DNA from: Heterostelium album PN500
Lineage: Eukaryota > Evosea > Eumycetozoa > Acytosteliales > Acytosteliaceae
NCBI RefSeq assembly: GCF_000004825.1
Contig: NW_008805076.1
Span: 744,001-808,000, forward strand
Direction: 5' to 3'
Length of the DNA: 64,000 nt
Positions within the stretch are counted from its first letter, which is position 1. Each line of letters starts with the position of its first letter. The position numbers and the translations under genes were made by a program. The notes under the pieces are model-generated. The model saw nothing but the letters and a program-made list of their open reading frames with translations, was not told the DNA's origin and did no database searches. This document shows positions 48,649 to 59,028 of this stretch, one piece after another.

Positions 48649-50028
48649 ATGGATACAAGAAATCAAGATATCAATGGTAAATATTATTAAAGTTGTTGTA
48701 TTTCTTTTTAATAATTTTATTAACAATATGATATTATTTTAGAACAAACTTCTGTTCCCACCAATGTTCAAGAAAACCAAGAATCCAATCTAAACCAAGA
48801 GAGAATGGAATCAAGCCAAAGAGGTCAAAACGAATCTTTGGAATCAAACAATCAAGATGATTTAGTAAGAATGTTTAATGGTATTGTATTAAATTATCAA
48901 AAGTTGTTTTTTCATTATTTATTAATTGTTATGTTTATTATTTTTATTATGTTAACAGATAAACTTAAAACAGTTGATAGAAAACTTGATGATTTAAATG
49001 GATCGATCCTATCATTATCTTCAAAACTCGAGGGATCTGAACAAAGATCGAAAGTGGAGAAGGAAACCATTTCAATTGAAGAGTTAACCAGTGAGAAATG
49101 GAACTATGTTCAAAACTCTCTTCGTTTGGAGACAAAGGTGTCAAAAGGTTACCAGTTTCCAAAGGATATTCCTCAGATCGATTCAGTCTACCAATGGAAA
49201 GACAATTCTGTCTATGAACAAATCAACGACATCATCTCGTACCTCAATTCGAACTTGACCATCGGTGACGGCTATGCTTTCTACAACATCACCGGTGATT
49301 CCAACTTCCTCTTTACCTCACACCAAGAGCTACCATTCAGTTTCCGTGGTGGATCCAACATTGTCATCGCCAAGAAGAATCTCTCCAAAGATGTTTTGGA
49401 TTCTCAAATTCTCTTTATCATCCGTATCAAGAAGAATGAATTGGAAATCGATGAATCTCGTCACCAAGCCGAGTGCGAGCTGATCTTGGCATCGCTCAAG
49501 TCACACCTTCCTGTGGTGTCGATTGTTACTGACCTCGGCGACAACTGGAGATTCCGCTGGATGATTGACAACCATGTAGTGAACTACTACAACATCAAAT
49601 CGATGTCTCAGGCACAGGAACTAATCAACATGAGAGTTAGAACAACTGGTAGCTTCAGCACTATGGTTCATCCCACCATGGCCAGAGAGCAAAAGTTTAT
49701 CAACCCATTCAAGTTCCGTTTGGCTTCTTCCACTGACTTCCTCGATTCTTTGGACGGCAGCTCCAATGAGGAACATCAATTCGTCTCACAACACTTGCAA
49801 TCGTTGCTTGTAAGCATCCAACAGAAACCTCAGCAACTCAAAGAAAAAGCTGGAAGTGTTGTTGAGAAAATTCAAGGACAAGAAATCAGCCCTCAACAAC
49901 AACATCAGCAGCAGCAACAACAAAGATTTTCACCAAAACAAGAATTGAAGGAATCATCACCCACAACATTAGCCAAACAACAACAAGAATCAACAACAAC
50001 TCCAACATCAGCACCACCAGTTCAATAA
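48649..50028 (+). CDS. Membrane-anchored Crinkler-like (REase-fold) domain protein
   Basis: Exons 48649-48676 and 48743-50028 give 437 residues. A Gln/Asn/Glu-rich N-terminus precedes one membrane helix (about 64-82, FFHYLLIVMFIIFIM) and a coiled coil. The folded part (about 125-310) has FRGGSNIVIAKK, ILFIIRIKKNEL, then HQAECELILASLKS and PVVSIVTDLGDNWRFRW. This order resembles the restriction-endonuclease-like domain that accompanies Crinkler-type proteins, where a D, an E-x-K and the Q-A..EL helix are followed by the L-T-D-L..W-F/W strand. Here the expected ELKK is IRIKK, so catalysis may be lost. The C-terminus is Gln/Thr/Pro rich. The family call is my inference from motif order; a single-pass membrane anchor would be unusual for it. 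Confidence 0.6.
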
Positions 50029-50475
50029 TCAGATTATTTTTGTAATCTTTTTTTTTACACTCTTTGATCTGATCATATAGTGTGAACAACAAAAAATTTC
50101 CCAAAAGAGGAAATTTCACTTATTTTTAGTAATAGTTTTTTATTATTTTTGTCGTAGATCTATTAAAATGCAAATAAAAAAATTTTTTGCAAAAATAAAA
50201 ATCAAAAAAACAAAAGTGTCATTAATACAACGTGGTAACCACTTAATCAGCAACCTCAAAATAACACATAGAAATTTTGACTACGTTGCACCTGACCACC
50301 TTGAATTTTTTGACAATCACAAAAATTTCTGTTTTATATTTTCTGATCTAATTAATTAAAAATGACAAATCCTTAAATAATATAATATTATTATATATAT
50401 TGTTAGCATTATAATTTATATAATAATTATAATTTTCATTATTATTATTATTTATTTATTTATAAAAACAAAAAA
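50029..50475. other. Spacer with 3' hairpin and a 63-codon ORF
   Basis: Shortly after the stop of the previous gene there is a strong inverted repeat: AAATTTCC with GGAAATTT (about 50093-50115), extended by GTGA/TCAC. A 63-codon plus-strand ORF (50168-50359; MQIKKFFAKIKIKK start, later NFDYVAPDHLEFF) lies in a segment richer in G+C than its flanks. It may be a small gene, a relic or a dispersed repeat; I cannot decide. Confidence 0.3.
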
Positions 50476-51372
50476 ATGTATTTTTTAAAAAGAAATACAA
50501 ATAATTTATATTTTACACTTTTTTATATATTTTTTATAATTTCACATCATTCTTCATTTGGAGAATATTTTAACAACATCAATAATAATATAAATAATGT
50601 AGATTATAGTGTAGATAGTAGTAGTAATAATGTAAATAGTAATAGCAATAACAACAATAATATATATACAATTTTTGTAGATTCAAAATCAAATAGTACG
50701 AATCTTCATTGTGGAAGGTCGAATGAACAAGCTTGTTCGAATTTATATTTTGCATTCGAGAGATTCTATGCGGATCATCCAAATCCAGAGAATCTATTTT
50801 TAGATATCCGATTGGAAGCCGGAAAGTATACTGCTATCGGCAATCTGTGGCTGCAGCTCTACGGGTTGAATGTATCGATTGGAGGTGCTTCCGACCAAGC
50901 AACGTCCGACAATGTTATCTTTGACCTTGCGAACCAAGGTCATTTTCTGAGTGTTCGTGAGTCTGCCGAGCACAAACTGCAGTCGACATACGTTCGTCTC
51001 TACAATCTGACGATCGTCAATGCCAAGCAAGCACGTGGCAGCGTGCTCTACATCGACACCAAGTCGAAATCCACCACCACCGAAATCTACATCGATAACT
51101 GTTCGTTCAATTCGAATCAGGCAATGTCAGAGGGTGGTGTTATCTACGCCATCAATACATCGGTGCTATCCATCACATCCAGTAGCTTCAACGGTAACTT
51201 GGCAAAGAAAACGGGATCAGCGTTGTACGTTGAGAATATCGATACTTTTGTTGTTGAACGTACTGAATTCAACCAGAATAGCATGCCCGCCATCTACTGT
51301 AAAAACTCCATCATCGACATGAAAGATTTAGTTGTTCCCGATAAAGAGAATTGGATTCAATTTGCAGAATAA
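50476..51372 (+). CDS. Secreted parallel beta-helix-like protein
   Basis: 298 residues, single exon. The N-terminal hydrophobic stretch (NLYFTLFYIFFIISHHSS) is a signal peptide or anchor, followed by an Asn/Ser-rich linker. From about residue 85 the pattern is that of a right-handed beta-helix (pectin-lyase fold): FVDSKSNSTN, LRLYNLTIVNA, IYIDNCSFNSN, LSITSSSFNGN and FVVERTEFNQN, repeated short strands with Asn/Ser turns. Such proteins are abundant in dictyostelids, often with a C-terminal membrane helix, which this one lacks; it may be secreted. No catalytic polysaccharide lyase or hydrolase residues are identifiable. Function unknown. Confidence 0.7.
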   Translation: MYFLKRNTNNLYFTLFYIFFIISHHSSFGEYFNNINNNINNVDYSVDSSSNNVNSNSNNNNNIYTIFVDSKSNSTNLHCGRSNEQACSNLYFAFERFYADHPNPENLFLDIRLEAGKYTAIGNLWLQLYGLNVSIGGASDQATSDNVIFDLANQGHFLSVRESAEHKLQSTYVRLYNLTIVNAKQARGSVLYIDTKSKSTTTEIYIDNCSFNSNQAMSEGGVIYAINTSVLSITSSSFNGNLAKKTGSALYVENIDTFVVERTEFNQNSMPAIYCKNSIIDMKDLVVPDKENWIQFAE

Positions 51373-51717
51373 ACTAAATTTATTTATTTATTATTTATTT
51401 TAACTACCACTGGATTAAATTTCTTTTGATATATCTTGAAGTGTTTATTTAATTTTTAATGAAATCTAATTTAAAAAAACCGCGCATCTTAAAACTTTAA
51501 TTTTAAATTTTTATCAACGGCTAAAATTTTAAAAAAACAGTAATAACACTATAACAAAAAAAAAGTTAACACTCACTTCATTCAAACATTCACACTACCG
51601 ACCGACAATAATAATAATACTATTATTATATCTATTATTATTATTATCACAACTATATTTATAAATATAACAAAACAAAATTAAAGTGAGATAGAGAGAG
51701 AAACAAGATAGTTAGAA
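51373..51717. other. AT-rich spacer
   Basis: Includes the presumed promoter of the Lys-rich gene, with CACACTACC and ATA repeats near 51590-51640. Nothing else seen. Confidence 0.4.
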
Positions 51718-52405
51718 ATGGCAAAGAAATATCATAAATATTCGAGAAATGAAGCAAAAGAGAGATTTGGATTTACTGATGCAGAGGTTAGCGCAATTCC
51801 ACACACACTGGCTCAACATCCTATTTTTGGAAATTCCGGTGTTATGTATTTATACAATGTATCATCATTGAATAAATATGCATGTGAAATATGATTGCAA
51901 GAAAAAGGATTTGGAAGGTTTCATTGGTAATAAAGTTGCGATGGCTGCCAGACTTAAATCAATTAAAGATAAAAAGAAAGCAGTCATTGATGCTGGTAAA
52001 AAGGCGATAAAGGATAAGGAGAAGGCAGAGAAGAAGTTGATAAAGGATGCAGAGAAAGAAGCTAAAAAGAAAGCAAAGGAAGCAGAGAAAGCAGAGAAAG
52101 CAGCAGGAAAAAGAACAGCACCAAAAGCAAAAACAACAACACCAACAAAGAAGAAAACTCCAAAGAATTCTGGATCAGATGAAGAATCAGAAGAGTCATC
52201 AGATGAGGAAGAGGAGGATGAGGAAGAAGAGTTTAAATCAAATAAAAAACAAAAAGTTGAACAACAACCAACAACTACAACAACAACAATAACAACATCT
52301 CAACCAACCATCCCAATTCAACCAGCAGTTGTTAGTCAATCAAATGACCAACCAACCATATCAGCTCAACCAACTTCAACAGAGCCTGTTGTCAAAGCAG
52401 AATAA
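51718..52405 (+). CDS. Lys-rich XPA-C-like protein (frame break near 51890)
   Basis: Starts MAKKYHKYSRNEAKERFGFTD at 51718. The segment AKERFGFTDAEVSAIPHTL, then MYLYNVSSLNKYA and LEGFIGNKVAMAARL resembles the short DNA-binding-like motif found at the C-terminus of XPA and in some fungal and protist proteins (residue pattern SR..AK..F.L...L..IP...NP, LY....L...A...YD). The first frame stops at 51894; the same protein continues in the next frame from about YDCKKKDLEGF. No in-between intron of workable length is visible, so I infer a one-base (or two-base, AT) discrepancy near 51876-51895. The rest is a Lys/Glu-rich coiled coil (KDKEKAEKKL) and an acidic Ser/Asp/Glu tract, then Gln/Thr. Total about 228 residues; probably nuclear. 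The family assignment is tentative. Confidence 0.55.
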
Positions 52406-52782
52406 TATAATAAAGCACCCCAACAACCACACATTATTTAAACACACTTACTAAAAAATCTTTAATGTTACTAATATTTTACATTATTATTGTAGCACAC
52501 CAATTTTAGATTAAATCTTCTACCGTTTAAAGATAACATACTAGCTTGTAAATATATTATATTATTAATTTATTTTACTACCAATAAATATTTTTTTATT
52601 TTACTCTGTTTCTGTCCTAACCATTATATTTTAATTTGATTCTGTTGGGTTTTGATACTCCAAATAGTATGTGCTTTTGTCTGTTCATTGAAAAAAAAAA
52701 AAAAGATTATAATTTATTACACTTTATTTATATAGGTTGTTTAGTTTATTATTATTATTAATATTGATATGTTTAGTCATTA
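52406..52782. other. AT-rich convergent spacer
   Basis: Tail-to-tail region between the Lys-rich gene and the FERM-LRR gene. Nothing else seen. Confidence 0.4.
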
Positions 52783-55700
52783 TTATATTTGAATATTGAT
52801 TCTGTTGAGACGTTTAATGTTTTCTTCGATTCCGTTTTTGATTGCAGGAAGTAGTTTCTCGACTGCGAATATTGGATTCTCAGACAAGTTGATCTTTTGG
52901 ATAGTTGAGTTGGTGTTGAGTTTCTTGAGGAAATCCAAAGTGTATTTGGCATTGAGTGTGATATTTCTGAGTGTTATCACTTCGATCACCTTGTTACTGT
53001 TGATCACTGTGATCAGTGGTGTCAGTCCTTTCTTTCCGAATGGATTCATATCTAGGTATATACGTTTTAACGATTCATTCAACTCCAAACCAACACACAA
53101 CTTACTGAACTCCTTGTTACCCATCTCACAATTGGTAATGAACAACTCCTCCAATGTTTTATTCGATGGTAAACATTGTGATAGCGCTTGACATACTGAT
53201 TTCTGTTTTAACAAATTAACAAATTAATATGTTATTAACAAACAATATAATTGATAAATATTATTATTAATATACTTACAGAGATCTTATTCATTGATAA
53301 ATCCAAAGAGGTAATTGTTGTATTAGTTTCCAATAATTTACAAATTCTATATAATGATTTCTAGTAGTAAACAATAATAAAGTTAGTAAACGCGTTGTTT
53401 GTTATTGATTGTAGGTCAACGAGATGTTTGTTGATAGTTATTACATACAGAAGATAAATTACAATATCTTAGAGAGATCTTTGATAAACGTGAGGTTGTT
53501 TCAAGTGATTGACATAAAGTATGAATACCACTGTATTCAATCTTATTGCCAGAGAGTGAGAGATCTGTAATTTGATTGTTTGCAACAACACCTTTGATCA
53601 CTGACTTTGTACCTGACGATCCCAAATCATTCAATGAAACATCGAGTTGTTGAAGTTGACATCCATTGCTTGTAAGTATCTTTTGAATCTCTGATCCTGA
53701 ACTTGAATTTAACATTGTACTTGCAATTGACAAACTATTATTATTATTATTATTGTTGTTGTTGTTTAAATAAATAACAAAGTTAATTAAAATAACAATT
53801 ATATTACTAGTGATAACAATACATACTTATTAATAGCAGTATTACTTGTTGCAAACCATTTCAAGAACTTATTGATCTGTTGATATTTAATTGGATTTCC
53901 ACTGATATTTAACTCTTTCAATGTTGTATTATATTGTAATCCTTCGAATATCTGTTTGAATCCATTCTCTGTAATCTGTTTTTCGTTATTTGTTAGTATT
54001 TATATTTATTAGATTAATAATGATGCAAATGAATAATAGTTACTTTGTTCTTTGAGATATTGAGCGAAGTTAATAGTTTTCGTTTGGAGAGTAATTTCTT
54101 GATGGTTGTGCAACCCTCGTCGAGTAGGCTGGTCTCTTCGATGGAGAGTGTGTGTAGTTGTGATTTCTTGAGTGACTTGACTATGGCGTTGACACCGACT
54201 TCGAATATACGATTCTTTCCGATCTGGAGTGACTCGATGTTGTCTAGCTTCTCAAAGATTGAAATGAATGGACCCAATCCTTTGTTGGTGATACCGATGT
54301 TCTTCAAGTTGATATTGACAATGGTACCGGCTGCCTGTAACAATATCTTGAATGGCTCTGCAACATCCGATCCCAACAATGGATTGTTTGACAAATCGAT
54401 AGTATGTAAATCTAGATTCTCAACCAATGTTTCACCTTCTTCAATTCTAATAGATAATAATATAATTGATTCGTTAGCTAACAATATTCTTATTTTAAGG
54501 TAAAGATAGACGACTGATACTTACGGTGTATTGAATGCATCTCTTAGTGCATCAGCAATGAATGAAAGATCGGCTGCTCTTAGGTTCAAAGATGATAAAT
54601 CTATGGTTGTATATATCAATAGATTTCTGAATGAACCTTCTTTATCGAGAATTTCATCTACTTGATCAACAAACTTCATTAATGGTTTTGTATTATAGGT
54701 TGTACATCTGTTTTGTTTGATATTATTATATTAGTAATGATCATTATTATATTTGTTATTATTAATATAACACATACAATTGTAAATATATAGTTTTAAA
54801 TAATTCAGCTCTACTTCTAAGTGGATCAGACTTTGCTCTTGGTTTTGGTGGAAGGAACAATGAGAATTGACCAGCTAAATGTAGATCTACAGTTGGTGGT
54901 GCGCATAATCCTTTAAGAGAATCATCGAATTGAATGAAATACTTGTAACCTGTAAGTAACTCTATTATATTGTTTGATTGTTCATTCGATGAAGTATCGA
55001 AATTCATTGTCTCTGATGTCTAATTTATTCGAAATAGATTAATAAATGAAATAATAGTGATCATAAACAAAAACATGATAATATACTTACATTTTGAGTT
55101 ACACAAGAGAATGGAATTTGAATCTTAATACCTCTTGGTGTAGATAGACATTTGATAACATCTTTATAGTTGAAAAAGTCGTAGCCGGTCTTGTCTTTAC
55201 GTGCGATTAGTAGACCGTTCTCGGCGACACAGATGATACGAGCGGTACGTGCACTCGATGACTCACGAGAGGTGTCGAATACTTGGAATGATGTGACACC
55301 GAATGTAGGAATCTTATTGGCGAGATCTAGATAACGCAACTTTGCCTCGACGATGGTGTTGCACTTGATCTGGCTGTGTAGCTTGAAGAGACGACGCTGG
55401 ATATACTCGTCGGTGTGAGTGTGGAAGTGAGCGAGTGGAATGAAACCGAGCAGTGTTTCGTGGTCGAGGAAACCGGCTACATGTTGATCTTTGTCGTGTG
55501 CACCAAAGGTAATGTAGAATTGCAGAGCGGAAAGACGCAGCGCCATCGCTTCGGAACACGGATAGATTCCGTTCACCACCGAGTGTTGGATCTGTAGGTA
55601 GTAGAGATGCACTGCTTTGGGATCGGTCAGTTTCTTTGGCTGTTTGAAATACTTGATTTTGAAGATCAGCTTCGAGAGATTACGAATGCCTGCGTCGGTA

Positions 55701-57302
55701 ATCAACTTGGTTGGATCCAACCAACGATCGTAACCATCGGTTGTCTGCTCGCACAACGAGAAGTATTCAGTCTGAGCGAGTCCGAGCTTGCCAGCGAAAA
55801 GATTAATGATATCTTGAACAAAGAAATCCTCGGTGATACAGATAACCTTGTGGGATTGATCGACGAGAGACACGTGAATCAACAGTTTCTCCAAGTCTGG
55901 ATTTGGTTTTCTCATTGGACTGGCACGGAAGATGTTAAACTCCTCGCCGACACGTTGGATATTGAGTGATTGCGATCTGCGAGGTGCAGGCTCTCTTTCA
56001 GAGGTTGGCACGGGAATGACAGAAGGAGGAGATGGCGCAGCAGTGTTGGTTATAGAGATGGTTGGTGTGTTGGAGATATGTGATGGTGTGAAATTGCTTG
56101 GTGTGTTGATTTGTGATCTTCCGAGATCCCAACGTTCGGCAATCGACTCTGTTCTGGCTCGTCCACCTCCACCTTTTGGTCTCAAAGTACTGCTTGTTAT
56201 CGAAATATCCAGACTCTGCACCTCTTGCATCAAGTTTCTAGTTGACTCTGAAATCGCTCTACTAATTGGCTGTGATCCTGGTTTGTTATTGTCGGATCCC
56301 GACGAGCTTGTCCCCAATTCACCCAATTGATTTAAAACGTCGTCTCTCAACTTTTTAATTGATTCTTGTTTTCCTAATATCCGATAGTGTCGCTGCTGTT
56401 GTTGTAGTTGTAGTTGTAATTGTTGTAGTTGTTGCCATTGTAGATGCTGATGTTGTTGATGCTATCGATTGGTTGGAGGCCGATTGTCTAATTGGTTGGT
56501 TGTTTGCTTCTGTTTGGTTGGCAGCTGACACACGTCGCTGTGCCTCTGCTTGACTGGCAGCGGAAGCACGACGTTCTGCCTCTTCGTACTGCTGTTGCAA
56601 TTGATACTCTTCCTCGTTGGATTCCTGCATGATCGAAGAACGAATCGATCTTCTCTGCGCGGGTAATCTCGAGTTTGACAGGTCGAGAACAGACGACAAT
56701 CTAATACCAGATTTTCTGAGTTGTTCATCCATTTGTTGTACCATCAGTTGTGATGCTGCACGCGAACGATTAACCACCGGTTCCTTCTCCTCCTCCGACT
56801 CCGACTCCTCATCTTGCTGATAAAGATGGTCATCACGTTTCAACTCCTCTTGCTCTGACTCGGAATCGGAAGAAGAAGATGAATACGATGATTCGACGTC
56901 ACCCGTTCCAGTTCCAGTTTCTTCAGCATCGTCGTGGTTCAACATCAATCTTGGCAATGGATTGATCTTTCTCTGGAATGGTTTATCTGTACGTTGAAGT
57001 GGTGAATTTTCATGGACTTGACGCATAGCATCCAATGAAATTTCTTTTTGTAGTGAGGGTGGGGGTGTGGTGATGTTGTTTGTAGTTGTTGTTGTGGTTG
57101 TTGTTGCTGTTGCTACTGTATTAGAAGGAGTTGAAGGAGTTGAAGTTGTTGATGTATTATTTGCTCTGCCAATTGGAGGAGTAGTTGGTGGTGTAGCAGC
57201 AAGAGTTGCAGCTTCAATATCAGAATTGAAACCAGATGCCAAATCCGAGAGCATCTTTTGCAACTCATCAAAATCTACCACACTAGTCGAGTTGTTCATC
57301 AT
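52783..57302 (-). CDS. FERM and leucine-rich-repeat protein, Frm-like (frame break at an A run)
   Basis: Exons, read downward: 57302-55091, 55019-54778, 54707-54525, 54446-54044, 53975-53827, 53734-53449, 53360-53280, 53202-52783. The N-terminus is Ser/Thr/Glu-rich disordered. The middle of exon 1 is a FERM domain: DLEKLLIHVSLVDQSHKVI (F1), then FSLCEQTTDGYDRWLDP, LIFKIKYFKQPKKL and LHSQIKCNTIV (F2), and TFGVTSFQVF to PFSCVTQN (F3). The later exons encode RNase-inhibitor-type leucine-rich repeats (LHTIDLSNNPL, LSLSGNKIEYSG, IYLDMNPFGKKG). FERM plus LRR resembles dictyostelid Frm proteins, which link membrane and actin in adhesion and migration. Exon 1 is one base too long: the frame changes near 56356-56370 at an AAAA run, and removing one A gives one continuous protein. 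Seven introns, all GT-AG. Confidence 0.82.
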
Positions 57303-59028
57303 TTTTTTCGAATCTTTCCTATTTTAACTACCTAATATGTACTAAAAAATATATATTTGTATATAATAACGATATAATATAATATAATCTAAATATAATA
57401 TTATTCCAATGGAAAATAAAAAAGAAGTGATGATTTTTTTATTTTATTTTTTTTGGTGAACTGATTTGTGGTGGAGTGGTCTGATGTATGTATGATCGGT
57501 TCCAAAATAATATAAATTAATTTGGTCGATATATAAATATCTGAGAACCGTAGGAACTGAGATATCTATCTACTCTGCTGGTTGAATATTAGTGGTGAGT
57601 GGTGAAATTAAACTATGAAAGGAAATCAGAAGAAAATGACGGTGCCAAAGTGCGATCACAACAAATCTATTTTACAAATTTTTTTTCCTCTTGCAAAGTT
57701 TTTTTTAAAAAAAAAACTTAAATATTACAACTTTGTTGAATACACAATGTTTATTATTAATATTAAATAAAAATGCCGGCAAAATAAATAACTCTTCAAC
57801 AATGTTGCCTCCCTCTCTTTGAAAAAAAATAAAAATAAATAAAAGTTAAAAAAAAAAAAAAAAAATTTAAGCTATATGCTCAAAATCAAAACAAAAAAAA
57901 AGGTAGTGGAATTAGTTTTAAGTTTTTGTGGGGTTTGCAAAGACAACAAATATCATTAAAAAAAATTTTATCTGGATTTTTTCGAATTTTTTCAAAACTT
58001 TAACAAATCAAATAATTTTATGTATTTCTATTTTTTGAACCCAGATCCACATCTTCTTTTAAAAGCAAATCAGATTCAATTTCACTAAAGTAATGAAACC
58101 ATTCATTAACTTTTTAAGAACAAAAAAAAAAAAGCTATCGGTGGTTGAAGGAAACTTGCTAAGATAGTTTAAATGAGAAAAAAAAAATATCTAAAAAGTT
58201 TGACTAAACCTTTTTCACAATTGACTTTTTTTTTATTATTATTTCTTTCAAATCTCTTTCAGAGGAAGAGGAATAGAACAACCATGTTACAAAACATGAA
58301 AATAATAAAATAAAATAATCAATCAGCAAGACACGATTGGTCTTTTATTAAAAAATTACAAAAAATAAACATTTATTATTTGTGTGCTATAACTTGATAT
58401 AATTATTATTATTTAAAAATAGAACATTTGAAATTTCAAAATAAATTAGAGCATTCAAAGGTTCAACTTCTTTGTTTTTAGATTCTAATAAAGTATTTTA
58501 TGTATTTTTAAAACATAAATTTTCATACTTTTTGTTTAATATAATAAAGAGCAGACATTGATTTTAGTTTGATTATGATCATGAATAAACACGTTTTTTT
58601 TATTGATCAAAAAAAAATTATTATATTTTTAGAAAAAATTACCCCCAAAAAAAAAAAGGTGATTAAATATTTTTTGGTATTTTTGTTTTTTTGCTCTTTG
58701 ATTGTTTTTTATAAAGAAAAATTTTATTTTTTTTCATTATCCTTATTAGGTGAACCAGACAAATCATTTTTTTTTTTATATAAGGTTCCCATTCACAAAC
58801 CATCTTACCTTTTATCCTTACACCAACTTACACATTACATTACACAATTGCATATATAGTTATTATATTGTAAATTATAGTTTTTATAGTTGTTATAACT
58901 AACTTTACACAAAAATAATAAATATTATAATAATATTTAATAAAAATAAAATAAAATAAAAATAAAAATAAAAAGTTAAATAACAATCAATTATTATTGT
59001 GGTAAAGAAAAAGTAAAAAGTAAAAAGG
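57303..59028. other. Divergent upstream region of FERM-LRR and SET genes
   Basis: Very AT-rich; long A/T runs. A 96-codon plus-strand ORF at 58569-58859 is mostly Lys/Ile/Phe from poly(A/T) and I do not accept it. No RNA gene that I can support. Confidence 0.4.

Noticed and set aside
58569-58859. Plus-strand 96-codon ORF upstream of the SET gene
   Set aside because: Mostly Lys, Ile and Phe from A and T runs; no start context or domain.
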